From the NCBI GenBank assembly GCA_037974335.1, contig CM075760.1, positions 39,357,603-39,421,602 of the forward strand: 64,000 nucleotides of DNA, read 5' to 3'. The DNA is from Prionace glauca (lineage: Eukaryota > Chordata > Chondrichthyes > Carcharhiniformes > Carcharhinidae). Both the position numbers and the translations under genes were made by a program. Below, piece after piece: positions 23,351-37,030 of this stretch. How positions within the stretch are numbered: the stretch's first letter is position 1; each line of letters opens with the position of its first letter. The notes beneath the pieces are model-generated. The model was not told the DNA's origin. It saw only the letters and a program-made list of their open reading frames with translations, and did no database searches.

Positions 23351-25805
23351 AGACACACAGTTACAGAGAGAGAGAGAGAGACAGACACTGATACAGAGAG
23401 AGAGACAGACACACACTGATACAGAGAGAGAGAGACACACATAGATACAGAGAGAGAGACACACACTGATACAGAGAGAGAGAGAGACAGAGAGACACAC
23501 AGATGCAGAGAGAGAGAGACACAGATACAGATACAGAGAGAGAGAGAGACACACACACACAAAGATACAGAGAGAGAGAGAGAGACAGAGACACACACAC
23601 AGATACAGAGAGAGAGAGTCAGAGAGACACAAAAATACAGAGAGAGAGAGAGAGACAGAGACACACACACAGATACAGAGAGAGAGAGAGACACACACAA
23701 AGATACAGAGAGAGAGAGAGAGAGACAGAGACACACACACACACAAAGATATGGAGAGAGAGAGTCAGAGAGTCACAGATACAGAGAGAGAGACCACACA
23801 CACAAAGATACAGAGAGAGAGACACAGATACAGAGTGACACAAATATACAGACAGAAAGAGAGAAACACAGGGAGAAATACAGTGACAGACACACAGACG
23901 TGGAAACAGAGAGACTCAGAGAAATACAGAGAGGGACACACAGATACAGAGACTCAGCGATACAGAGACAGAGACAAACAGGTACAGAGAGACAGAGAAA
24001 AAATACAGAGAGGGACACATATATAAAGAAACACACAGATACGGAGAGACACAGATACAGAGTGACAAAGAGAGAGACAAAAACAAGGATACAGAGAGAG
24101 AGACACACACAACAGAGTGAGAGAGAGACACAGACACGGATACAGAGAGAGAGACAGACAGATACAGAGAGAGAGAGAGAGAGACAGATACAGAGAGAGA
24201 GAGACAGACAGATACAGAGAGAGAGAGAGAGACAATACAGATACAGAGAAAGACAGACAGACAGAGAGGGAGACAGACACACACAGTTACAGAGAGAGAC
24301 ACACACACAGATACAGAAAGAGAGACACACACAGGAAGAGACACACACAGACACAAAGAGAGAGAGAGACAGATGCTGAGAGTGAGACAGATACAGAGAG
24401 AGAGAGAGAGAGAGGCACAGATACAGAGTGAAAGGGGGAGACACAGATACAGACAGAGAGACACCGATAGAGAGAGAGAGAGAGAGAGACAGAGAGAGAG
24501 AGATAGAGAGACGCAGATACAGAGAGAGAAACAGAGAGACAGAGAAATACCCACCCAGAGAGAGAGAAAGAGACAGAGTGAGACACAGAGAGTGAAAGAG
24601 AGAGATGCAGAGAGAGAGTGTCACACATAGACAGACAGAGACAGACAGACACAGAGAGAGAGAGACAGGGAGAGACAGACAGAGAGACAGAGAGAAAGAA
24701 AGAGACACACACAGATACAGAGAGATGGAGACATACAGATAGAGTGAGAGACACACAGATACAAAGAGAGAGACAGACACAGATACAGAGAGAGACACAC
24801 ACAGATACAGAGAGACAGAGACACACAGATACAGTCAGAGACACACAGATACAGAGAGAGAGGGATAGAGAGATACAGAGAGAGAGACACACACAGATGC
24901 AGAGAGAGATAGACACAACAGATACAGACAGAGAGACATACAGATAGAGTGAGAGAGAGACACACACACAGATACAGTGAGACACACACAGAGACGCAGA
25001 GAGAGACACACACACACTCGCAGATACAGAGACACAGAGAGAGAGAAGCAGAATGAGAGACAGAGAGAGACACACACACACACAAAGAGATAAACACTCA
25101 TACACACAGAAACACACACACACACAGAGAAACACACACACACACAAAAAGAGAAACACACACACACGTAAAGAGAAAAACACACAGATAAAGAGAAAAA
25201 CACAATCACACACACACAGAAACACACACACAAAGACAAATCACACACACAAAGAGAGAAACACATGCACACACAAAGAGAGAAACACACAAATGCACAG
25301 AGCAACACACACACACACAGAAACACATACAGTCACAAAGAGCGAAACACACACACGCAAAGAGAGAAACACACACACACGCAAAGAGAGAAACGCACAC
25401 ACACGCAAAGAGAGAAACACACACACAGAAACACACACATACATGAAGAGAGAAACACACACACACCCAAAGAGAGAAACACACACACACCCAAAGAGAT
25501 AAACACACAAACACAAAGAGAGAAACACACAAACACAAAGAGAGAAACACACAAACACAAAGAGAGAAACACACACACCCAAAGAGAGAAACACACACAC
25601 ACAAAGTGAGAATCATACACAGAGTGAGAAACACATACACGCACAGAGCAACACACACGCACACACACACACACATAGAAACACACACAGTCACAAAGAG
25701 AGAAACACACACCCAAAGACAAAAACACACAAACAGAAAAAGAGAAACACACACACAAAGCGAGAACACACACAGAGCGAGAAACACACACATACACAGA
25801 GCAAC
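23351..25805. repeat. CA/GA/GATACA tract of unit 4, with empty LINE site near 24,460
   Basis: Around 24,440-24,540 the tract reads continuously from GATACAGACAGAG to GAGATAGAGAGACGCAG, the two flanks of the LINE in unit 3, with about 50 bp of GA repeat between. The rest is CA/GA simple sequence. No gene. Confidence 0.83.
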
Positions 25806-26366
25806 ATTATAAGACCCTTGTCAGGCTTCATTTAGATTATTGTGCGCAGTTCTGGTTGCCTCACTATAGGAAAGATGTAGAAGCTATTGAGAGGGTACAG
25901 AGGAGATTTACAAGGACGTTACCTGGACTGGGAGGCATGCCTTATGAAGTTAGGTTGAGGGAGCTGGGACTCTTTTCCCTGGAGAGACGAAGGTTGAGAG
26001 GCGACCTGATAGAAGTTTACAAAATGTTGAGAGGAATAGATAGGGTGGATTCTCAGAGGCTATTTCCCCAGGTTGAAATGGTCGCTATGAGAGGACACAG
26101 ATTTAAGGGCGGGGAGGGAAGTACAGAGGTGATGTTGGGGTAAGTTTTCACTCAGAGGGTGGTGAGTGAATGGAATCGGCTGCCGTCAGTGGTGGTGGAG
26201 GCGAATTCGCTGGGGTCTTTTAAAAGACTTCTAGATGAGTGTATGGGGTTTTATGGGATTGAGGGTTATAGATAGGTCTGTAGGTTGGTAGGTGTTGATG
26301 TGATCGGCGCAACTTGTGGGCCGAAGGGCCTGTTTGTGCTGTAATGTTCTACGTTCTATGTTCTAA
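25806..26366 (+). mobile_element. LINE 3' end, plus strand, unit 4
   Basis: The most diverged of the three plus-strand tails. It has several substitutions (TTAGATTATTG, GGACGTTACC) and small deletions near 26,106 and 26,139 that break the frame before FFTQRVV. The tail has three TTCTATG-like units, one mutated to TTCTACG. Confidence 0.85.
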
Positions 26367-26701
26367 CACACACGCACAGAGCAACACACACGCACAGAGC
26401 AACACACACGCACACACAGAAACACACACACACACACAGAGAAACACACACACACACACACACAAAGCGAGAAACACACACACACACACAAACACAGAAA
26501 CACACGCATACACAAAGGGAGAAACACACGCACTCACAGAAACACACACACACAAAGAGAGAAACACAGGTACACAAAGAGAGAAACATACACACACAGA
26601 AAGAATTACACACACACAAAGATGTACAGACTAACGTACAGAGAGAGGGGGTGGTGGAGGGTGAGGAGAGAAGGCAGAGAGACCAGAGGAAGGGAGAGGG
26701 T
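26367..26701. repeat. CA/GA tract with a short non-simple piece
   Basis: CA-rich to about 26,600. About 90 bp without counterpart in other units follow (GATGTACAGACTAACG to GGAAGGGAGAGGG), directly before the LINE tail. No gene. Confidence 0.75.
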
Positions 26702-27026
26702 AAGTCATAAAGTCACAGAGGTTTACAGCATGGAAACAGGCCCTTCGGCCCAACTTGCCCATGCTGCCCCTTTTTTAACTCCTAAACTAATCCCAATGGC
26801 CCACATTTGGCCCATATCCCTCTGTACCCATCAACTGTCTCAATATTTTTTAGAAGACAAGATTGTATCCCTCTCTACTATTACCTCTGGCAGCTTGTTC
26901 CAGACACTCACCACCCTCTGTGTGAAAAAATTGCCCTTCTGGACACTTTTGTATCTCTCCCCTCTCACCTTAAACCTATCCCCTCTAGTTTTAGACTCCC
27001 CTACCTTTGGGACGAGATATTCACCT
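26702..27026 (-). mobile_element. LINE 3' end, minus strand, unit 5 (longest copy)
   Basis: It extends about 20 bp further into the 3' end than the copies at 289 and 7207 (CATAAAGTCACAGAGG before TTTACAGCATGG). It is therefore closer to the source and shows where the other copies were cut. The coding block is the same FFTQRVV..WN.LP segment on the minus strand. Confidence 0.82.
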
Positions 27027-28076
27027 GTGCGTGTGTGTGTTTCCCTCTTTGTATGTGTGTGTGTTTCTCTCTTTGTGTGCGTGTGTTTTGTGTGTGTGTA
27101 TTTCTGTGTATGTGTGTGTGTGTTTCTGTGTACGTGTGCGTGTTTCTTGGTGTGTGTGTTTCTCTATGTTTCTCTGTGTGTGTGTGTGTTTCTCTCTTTG
27201 TGTGTGTGTTTGTTTCTGTGTGTGTTTCTCTTGGTGTGTTTCTGTGTGTCTTTGTGTGTGTGTTTCTCTCTTTGTATATGAGTGTGTTTCTGTGTGTCTT
27301 TGTGTGTGTGTTTCTCTCTTTGTGTGTGTTTCTGTGTGTGTGTTTGTATTTCTGTGTGTGTGTGTGTGTGTGCATGTGTTTTTCTGTGTGTGTGTGTTTG
27401 TGCTTCTCTCCTTGTGTGTGTATGCGTGTGTGTGTTTCTCTGTCTGTATGTGTGTGTGTTTCCCTCTTTATGTTTGTGTGTTTTTCTCTTTGTGTGTGTG
27501 AGTGTTTCTGTGTGTGTGTATTTCTCTCTTTGTGTGTGTGTGTGTTTCTGTGTGTGTTTCTCTCTTTGCGTGTGTATTTCTCCGTGTGTGTGTGTGTTTC
27601 TGTGTGTGTGTATTTCTCTCTTTGTGTGTGTGTGTGTTTCTGTGTGTGTGTATTTCTCTCTTTGTGTGTGTGTGTGTTTCTGTGTGTGTGTTTCTCTCTT
27701 TGCGTGTGTATTTCTCCGTGTGTGTGTGCACGCTTCTCTCTTTGTGTGTGTGTGTGTGTGTTTCTCTCTTTGTGTGTGTGTTGCTCTGTGTGTGTGATTC
27801 TCTCTTGTGTGTGTGTGTTTTTTCTCTCTTTATCCGTGTGTGTTTCTCTCTTTGGGTGTGTGTGTTTCTCTCTTTTTCTGTGTTTGTATTTCCTTGTGTG
27901 TGTGTTGCTCTGTGTGTGTCTTTCTGTCTTTGTGCGTGTGTGTGTGTTTCTCTCTTTGTGTGTATCTGTGTTTCTCTCTTTGTATGTGTCTGTGAGTGTG
28001 TGTTTCTCTCTTTGTGTGTGTGTGTTTCTCTCTTTGTGTGTGTGTGTGTTTTTCTCTTTGTGTGTGTGTGTGCGCG
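27027..28076. repeat. GT/CT tract, unit 5
   Basis: Word order as in unit 1, with a block of about 55 bp (TTTCTGTGTGTGTGTATTTC) amplified three to four times at 27,500-27,720. No gene. Confidence 0.83.
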
Positions 28077-28298
28077 AAGGGCTAGATGGCCTACTCCTGC
28101 TCCTATTTCTTATGTTCTTGTGTACACAGCTCCAGGGACCTGGGTTCGATTCACAGCTTGGGTCACTCTCTGTGCAGAGTCTGTATGTTCTCCCCGTGTC
28201 TGGGTGGGTTTCCTCCGGGTGTTCCGGTTTCCTCCCACAATCTGAAAGATGTGCTGGTTAGGGTGTATTGACTGTGCTAAATTCTCTCTCAGTGTAAC
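28077..28298 (+). mobile_element. LINE tail (28077-28123) plus 3'-truncated SINE (28124-28298), unit 5
   Basis: The SINE is cut at CTCTCAGTGTAAC, losing its last 100 bp. Sequence then jumps to ACACACGCACAGAGCAAC, which normally follows the plus-strand LINE tail. Confidence 0.8.
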
Positions 28299-28377
28299 AC
28301 ACACGCACAGAGCAACACACACGCACACACACACACAGAAACACAACTTGGGACATTAAGAGGCAATTTCGGAATAC
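28299..28377. other. Chimeric junction segment of unit 5
   Basis: 28,299-28,345 is the CA tract that in units 1, 3 and 4 follows the plus-strand LINE tail. At 28,346 it switches to the last 32 bp of the unit-specific segment (ACTTGGGACATTAAG to CGGAATAC). Two breakpoints within 50 bp removed about 0.7 kb of the normal unit. Confidence 0.75.
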
Positions 28378-31300
28378 AGAGACACACAGGTACAGAGAGA
28401 GAGAGAGACACAGATACAGAGAGAGAGAGAGACAGAGAGACACAGATACAGAGAGAGAGAGACAGACAAACAGATACAGAGCGACACACACATACAGACA
28501 GATACAGAGAGAGAGACACACACAGATACAAGAGAAAGAGACACACAGATACAGAGAGAAAGACACATACAGATACAGGGAGAGAGGGAGACACAGATAC
28601 AGAGAGAGAGATAGATACAGATAGAGAGAGAGAGACACACACAGATACAGAGAGAGACACACAGATACAGAGAGAGAGAGATACAGATACAGAGAGAGAG
28701 AGAGACACAGAGATACAGAGAGAGAGAGAGACACACAGATACAGAGAGAGAGAGACACAGCTACAGAGAGAGAGAGAGAAACACATACAGAGAGAGACAC
28801 ACAGATACAGAGAGAGAGAGAGACAGATACAGAGAGAGAGACACACACACAGATACAGAGAGAGAGAAAGACACAGATACAGAGAAAGAGAGAGACACAG
28901 ATACAGAGAGAGAGAGAGTGACAGATATAGAGAGAGACACACACAGATACAGAGAGAGAGACACACACACAGATACAGAGAGAGAGATACAGATACAGAG
29001 AGAGAGAGAGAGATACATATACAGAGAGAGAGACACACAGATACAGAGAGAGAGAGACACACACACAGATACAGAGAGAGAGAGAGAGATACAGATACAG
29101 AGAGACACACACACACAGATACAGAGAGAGAGAGAGAGATACAGATCCAGAGAGAGACACACACAGATACAGAGAGAGTGAGAGATACGGATACAGAGAG
29201 AGAGAGACACACACAGATACAGAGAGAGAGAGAGACACACATACACAGAGAGAGAGAGAGACAGATACAGAGAAAGAGAGACACACAGATACAGAGAGAG
29301 AGTCACAGATACAGAGAGAGAGAGATACACAGATACAGAGAGAGAGAGAGAAACACAGATACAGAGAGAGAGACACACACAGATACAGAGAGATACAGAT
29401 ACAGAGAGAGAAAGAGAGAGAGACACACACAGATACAGAGAGAAAGAGAGAGACACAGACACAGAGAGAGAGAGACACACAGATACAGAGAGAGAAAGAG
29501 GCACAGATACAGAGAGAGAGTCACACACAGATACAGAGAGAGAGAGACATACAGATATAGAGAGAGAGAGAGACAGATACAGAGAGAGAGAGACAGACAC
29601 AGAGAGAGAGAAACACATATACAGAGAGAGAGAGAGAGAGACACACACAAATACACACAGAGAGAGACACACAGATACAGAAAGAGAGACACACACAGAT
29701 ACAAGAGAGAGAGACACACAGATACAGAGAGAAAGAGACATACAGATACAGGGAGAGAGGGAGACACAGATACAGAGAGAGAGATAGATACAGATAGAGA
29801 GAGAGAGAGACACACACAGATACAGAGAGAGACACAGAGATACAGAGAGAGAGAGAAAGACAGATACAGAGAGAGAGAGACACACACAGATACAGAGAGA
29901 GAGAGACACACACAGATACAGAGAAAGACACACAGATACAGAGAGAGACACAGATATATAGAGAGAGAGAGAGACACATACAGAGAGAGACACACAGATA
30001 CAGAGAGAGAGACACAGATACAGAGAGAGAGAGAGACAGATACAGAGAGAGACACACAGTCACAGACACAGAGAGAGAGAGAGACACACAGATACAGAGA
30101 GAGAGAGACACACAGATACAGAGAGAGACACACACACACAGATACAGAGAGAGAGATACAGATACAGAGAGAGAGAAAGATACATATACAGAGAGAGAGA
30201 CACACAGATACAGAGAGAGAGACACACACACAGATACAGAGAGAGAGAGATACAGATACAGAGAGAGAGAGACACATACAGATACAGAGAGAGAGACATA
30301 CACACAGATACAGAGAGAGAGAGAGACACAGATACAGAGAGAGAGAGGGAGAGACATACAGAGAGAGACACACAGATACAGAGAGAGAGACACAGATACA
30401 GAGAGAGAGAGAGACAGATACAGAGAGAGACACACACTCACAGACACAGAGAGAGAGAGACACACACAGATACAGAGAGAGAGAGAGACACACAGATACA
30501 GAGAGAGAGACACACAGATACAGAGAGAGAGAGAGAGACACAGATACAGAGAGAGAGACACACACACAGATACAGAGAGAGAGAAAGACACAGATACAGA
30601 GAGAGAGAGACAGATACAGAGAGAGTGAGACAGATACAGAGAGAGAGAAACACATGTACAGAGAGAGAGAGAGTGACAGATACAGAGATAATGAGAGAGA
30701 CACAGACACAGACAGAGAGAGACACACAGATACAGAGAGAGAGAGAGGCACAGATACAGAGAGAGAGTCACACACAGATACAGAGAGAGAGAGACATACA
30801 GATACAGAGAGAGAGAGAGACAGATACAGAGAGAGAGAGACAGATACAGAGAGAGAGAGACAGATACAGAGAGAGAGAAACACATATACAGAGAGAGAGA
30901 GAGAGACACACACAAATACAGACAGAGAGAGACACACAGATACAGAGAGAGAGACACACACAGATACAAGAGAGAGAGACACACAGATACAGAGAGAAAG
31001 AGACATACAGATACAGGGAGAGAGGGAGCCACAGATACAGAGAGAGAGATAGATACAGATAGAGAGAGAGAGACACACACACAGATACAGAGAGAGACAC
31101 ACAGATACAGAGAGAGAGAGATACAGATACAGAGAGAGAGAGATACAGATACAGCGAGAGAGAGAGACACAGAGATACAGAGAGAGAGACACACACAGAT
31201 ACAGAGAGAGACACACACACACAGATACAGAGAGAGAGATACAGATACAGAGAGAGAGAGAGATACATATACAGAGAGAGAGACACACAGATACAGAGAG

Positions 31301-34300
31301 AGAGACACACACACAGATACAGAGAGATAGAGAGACATACAGACACAGAGAGAGAGACACACACAGATACAGAATGAGACACACAGATACAGAGAGAGGG
31401 ACACAGATACAGAGAGAGAGAGAGAGACAGATACAGAGAGAGACACACACTCACAGACACAGAGAGAGGGACACAGATACAGAGAGAGAGAGAGAGACAG
31501 ATACAGAGAGAGACACACACTCACAGACACAGAGAGAGAGACACACACACAGATACAGAGAGAGAGAGACACACAGATACAGAGAGAGAGAGAGACAGAC
31601 ATAGTGAGAGAGAGAGGCACACAGATACAGAGAGAGAGAGACACACACAGATACAGAGAGATAGAGAGACATACAGACACAGAGAGAGAGACACACACAG
31701 ATACAGAATGAGACACACAGATACAGAGAGAGGGACACAGATACAGAGAGAGAGAGAGAGACAGATACAGAGAGAGACACACACTCACAGACACAGAGAG
31801 AGGGACACAGATACAGAGAGAGAGAGAGAGACAGATACAGAGAGAGACACACACTCACAGACACAGAGAGAGAGACACACACACAGATACAGAGAGAGAG
31901 AGACACACAGATACAGAGAGAGAGAGACACACAGATACAGAGAGAGAGAGAGTGACAGATACAGAGAGAGAGACACACACAGATACAGAGAGAGAGACAC
32001 ACACAGATACAGAGAGAGACACACACACACAGATACAGAGAGAGAGATACAGATACAGAGAGAGAGAGAGATACATATACAGAGAGAGAGACACACAGAT
32101 ACAGGGAGAGAGACACACACACAGATACAGAGAGAGAGAGATACAGATACAGAGAGAGAGAGACACATACAGATACAGAGAGAGAGACACACACACAGAT
32201 ACAGAGAGAGAGAGACACACAGATACAGAGAGAGAGAGAGAGAGACATACAGAGAGAGACACACAGATACAGAGAGAGAGACACAGATACAGAGAGAGAG
32301 TGAGACAGATACAGAGAGAGACACACACTCACAGACACAGAGAGAGAGAGACACACAGATACAGAGAGAGAGAGACACACAGATACAGAGAGAGAGAGAG
32401 ACACACAGATACAGAGAGAGAGAGAGACACAGATACACAGAGAGAGAGAGGCACACAGATACAGAGAGAGAGACACACACAGATACAGAGAGAGACGCAC
32501 ACACACAGATACAGAGAGAGAGATACAGATACAGAGAGAGAGAAAGATACATATACAGAGAGAGAGACACACAGATACAGAGAGAGAGACACACACACAG
32601 ATACAGAGAGAGAGAGATACACACAGATACAGAGAGAGACACACAGATACAGAGAGAGACACAGATATATATAGAGAGAGAGACACACATACAGAGAGAG
32701 ACACACAGATACAGAGAGAGAGACACAGATACAGAGAGAGAGAGACAGATACAGAGAGAGACACACAGTCACAGACACAGAGAGAGAGAGAGACACACAG
32801 ATACAGAGAGAGAGAGACACACAGATACAGAGAGAGAGAGAGACACACAGATACAGAGAGAGAGAGAGAGACACAGATACACAGAGAGAGACACACACAC
32901 AGATACAGAGAGAGAGACACACAGATACAGAGAGAGACACACACACACAGATACAGAGAGAGAGATACAGATACAGAGAGAGAGAAAGATACATATACAG
33001 AGAGAGAGACACACAGATACAGCGAGAGAGAGAGACACAGAGATACAGAGAGAGAGAGAGAGACAGACATAGAGAGAGAGAGAGACACACAGATACAGAG
33101 AGAGACACACACACAGATACAGAGAGAGAGAGAGAGACAGATACAGAGAGAGAGAGAGAGAGACATACAGAGAGAGACACACAGATACAGAGAGAGAGAC
33201 ACAGATACAGAGAGAGAGAGAGACAGATACAGAGAGAGACACACACTCACAGACACAGAGAGAGAGAGACACACACAGATACAGAGAGAGAGAGAGACAC
33301 ACAGATACAGAGAGAGAGAGACACACAGATACAGAGAGAGAGAGACACACAGATACAGAGAGAGAGACACACACACAGATACAGAGAGAGAGAAAGACAC
33401 AGATACAGAGAGAGAGAGACAGATACAGAGAGAGAGAGACAGATACAGAGAGAGAGAAACACATGTACAGAGAGAGAGAGAGTGACAGATACAGAGAGAA
33501 AGAGAGAGACACAGACACAGAGAGAGAGAGACACACAGATACAGAGAGAGAGAGAGGCACAGATACAGAGAGAGAGTCACACACAGATACAGAGAGAGAG
33601 ACATACAGATACAGAGAGAGAGAGAGACAGATACAGAGAGAGAGAGACAGATACAGAGAGAGAGAGACAGATACAGAGAGAGAGAAACACATATACAGAG
33701 AGAGAGAGAGAGACACACACAAATACAGACAGAGAGAGACACACAGATACAGAGAGAGAGACACACACAGATACAAGAGAGAGAGACACACAGATACAGA
33801 GAGAAAGAGACATACAGATACAGGGAGAGAGGGAGCCACAGATACAGAGAGAGAGATAGATACAGATAGAGAGAGAGACACACACACACAGATACAGAGA
33901 GAGACACACAGATACAGAGAGAGAGAGATACAGATACAGAGAGAGAGAGATACAGATACAGCGAGAGAGAGAGACACAGAGATACAGAGAGAGAGAGAGA
34001 GACAGACATAGTGAGAGAGAGAGGCACACAGATACAGAGAGAGAGAGACACACACAGATACAGAGAGATAGAGAGACATACAGACACAGAGAGAGAGACA
34101 CACACAGATACAGAATGAGACACACAGATACAGAGAGAGACACAGATACAGAGAGAGAGAGAGACACATACAGAGAGAGACACACAGATACAGAGAGAGG
34201 GACACAGATACAGAGAGAGAGAGAGAGACAGATACAGAGAGAGACACACACTCACAGACACAGAGAGAGAGACACACACATAGATACAGAGAGAGAGAGA

Positions 34301-36890
34301 CACACAGATACAGAGAGAGAGAGACACACAGATACAGAGAGAGAGAGAGTGACAGATACAGAGAGAGAGACACACACAGATACAGAGAGAGAGACACACA
34401 CAGATACAGAGAGAGACACACACACACAGATACAGAGAGAGAGATACAGATACAGAGAGAGAGAGAGATACATATACAGAGAGAGAGACACACAGATACA
34501 GAGAGAGACACACACACAGATACAGAGAGAGAGAGATACAGATACAGAGAGAGAGAGACACATACAGATACAGAGAGAGAGACACACACACAGATACAGA
34601 GAGAGAGAGACACACAGATACAGAGAGAGAGAGAGACATACAGAGAGAGACACACAGATACAGAGAGAGAGACACAGATACAGAGAGAGAGTGAGACAGA
34701 TACAGAGAGAGACACACACTCACAGACACAGAGAGAGAGACACACACAAATACAGAGAGAGAGAGACACACAGATACAGAGAGAGAGAGAGAGACACAGA
34801 TACAGAGAGAGAGAGAGACACAGATACACAGAGAGAGAGAGACACACAGATACAGAGAGAGAGACACACACAGATACAGAGAGAGACACACACACAGATA
34901 CAGAGAGAGAGATACAGATACAGAGAGAGAGAAAGATACATATACAGAGAGAGAGACACACAGATACAGAGAGAGAGACACACACACAGATACAGAGAGA
35001 GAGAGATACACACAGATACAGAGAGAGACACACAGATACAGAGAGAGACACAGATATATATAGAGAGACACACATACAGAGAGAGACACACAGATACAGA
35101 GAGAGAGACACAGATACAGAGAGAGAGAGAGACAGATACAGAGAGAGACACACAGTCACAGACACAGAGAGAGAGAGAGACACACAGATACAGAGAGAGA
35201 GAGACACACAGATACAGAGAGAGAGAGAGACACACAGATACAGAGAGAGAGAGAGACACAGATACACAGAGAGAGAGAGACACACAGATACAGAGAGAGA
35301 GACACACACAGATACAGAGAGAGACACACACACACAGATACAGAGAGAGAGATACAGATACAGAGAGAGAGAAAGATACATATACAGAGAGAGAGACACA
35401 CAGATACAGCGAGAGAGAGAGACACAGAGATACAGAGAGAGAGAGAGAGACAGACATAGAGAGAGAGAGAGACACACAGATACAGAGGGAGAGACACACA
35501 CACAGATACAGAGAGAGAGAGAGAGACAGATACAGAGAGAGAGAGAGAGAGACATACAGAGAGAGACACACAGATACAGAGAGAGAGACACAGATACAGA
35601 GAGAGAGAGAGACAGATACAGAGAGAGACACACACTCACAGACACAGAGAGAGAGAGACACACACAGATACAGAGAGAGAGAGACACACAGATACAGAGA
35701 GAGAGAGACACACAGATACAGAGAGAGAGACACACACACAGATACAGAGAGAGAGAAAGACACAGATACAGAGAGAGAGAGACAGATACAGAGAGAGAGA
35801 AACACATGTACAGAGAGAGAGAGAGTGACAGATACAGAGAGAAAGAGAGAGACACAGACACAGAGAGAGAGAGACACACAGATACAGAGAGAGAGAGAGG
35901 CACAGGGACACATATATAAAGAAACTCACAGATACAGAGAGACACAGGCAAAGAGAGAGACACACACAGAGAGACAGAGAGAGAGCCACACAACAGAGTG
36001 TGAGAGAGACACAGACACTGATACAGAGACAGACAGACAGACAGGTACAGAGAAAGAGACTGGTACAGAGAGAGAGGGAGAGAGACACACACAAATACAG
36101 GGACATACATACATACAAACAGATACAGAGAGAGACACACACACAAATACAGAGAGAGAGACAGACAGACACAGAAAGAGACACACGCAAACACACAGAG
36201 AGACAGAGATGCTGAGAGTGAGACAGATACAGAGAGAGAGAGAGAGAGAGATGCACAGATACAGGCAGAGAGACACAGATAGATAGATAGATAGAGAGAG
36301 AGACAGACAGACAGACAGAGACACACCCAGAGACAGAGAGATACTCACCCAGAGAGAGAGAGAGAGACAGTGAGACAAAAAGAGTGAAAGAGAGAGATGC
36401 AGAGAGAGTGTCACACATAGAGACAGAGAGAGACAGAGAGAGAGAGAGACAGGGAGAGAGAGAGAGGAACACACACACAGGTACAGAGAGACAGAGACAT
36501 ACAGATAGAGTGAGAGACACACACAGATACAGAGACACACAGATACAGAGGGAGAGAGAGATACAGAGAGAGAGAGACACACACACAGATGCAGAGAGAG
36601 ATAGACACAACAGATACAGTCAGAGAGACATACAGATAGAGTGAGAGAGAGAGACTCACACAGATACAGAGAGACACACACAGAGACACACACACACATG
36701 CAGATACAGAGAGAGAGAGACACACACAGAGACAGAGAGAGAGACACACACACACACAGATTCAGAGAGAGAGATATAAAAAGAGAGACGGATGCAGAGA
36801 GAGAGCGATAGAGGCAGAGAGAGAGAGATACAGAGAGAGACAGAAACAGATACAGAGAGAGATACACACAGATATAGAGAGCTACACAGC
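28378..36890. repeat. 8.5-kb GA/CA/GATACA satellite-like tract with 2.3-2.8 kb internal periodicity
   Basis: Almost entirely (GA)n, (CA)n and GATACAGAGA blocks on the plus strand, with T practically confined to GATA and rare words. Rare words give a higher-order period. CACATGTACAG occurs at 30,651, 33,460 and 35,803 (spacings 2809 and 2343). GATATATA occurs at 29,953, 32,664 and 35,053 (2711 and 2389). The right end (35,900-36,890) resembles the GA tracts of region A, including TGAGAGTGAGACAG and GAGTGTCACACATAG. No gene. Confidence 0.85.
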
Positions 36891-36991
36891 GACACAATGA
36901 GAGAAACACACAAGCACATAAAGAGAAAAAAAAACACACAAAGAGAGAAAAACACACACACACAGTGAGATACACACACCCCCCCACACAG

Positions 36992-37030
<39 letters not shown>

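Larger units (their letters stand above)
289..28377. repeat. Higher-order tandem array, about five units of 5.7-7.2 kb
   Basis: The same order of landmarks recurs five times. The LINE-tail/SINE junction lies at 1625, 8315, 15490, 22379 and 28077, giving spacings of 6690, 7175, 6889 and 5698 bp. Minus-strand LINE tails open units at 289, 7207, 14299 and 26702; at the fourth position the tail is inverted (21540). Plus-strand LINE tails end units at 6010, 19558 and 25806. Copies of the non-simple parts differ by only a few percent by eye, so the duplications are fairly young, whereas the CA/GA tracts vary in length. Units 1 and 3 share a reverse-transcriptase fragment that units 2 and 4 lack. 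No host gene was seen in any unit. Confidence 0.85.

Noticed and set aside
31451-36326. Very long minus-strand open frames (for example 31,451-35,089 and 32,769-36,326, about 1,200 codons each) and similar plus-strand frames
   Set aside because: They are translations of GA/CA/GATACA repeats, which lack stops in some frames. Peptides are Ser/Leu/Cys/Val or Arg/Glu/Thr/Gln low complexity, several frames are open at once, and there is no domain.
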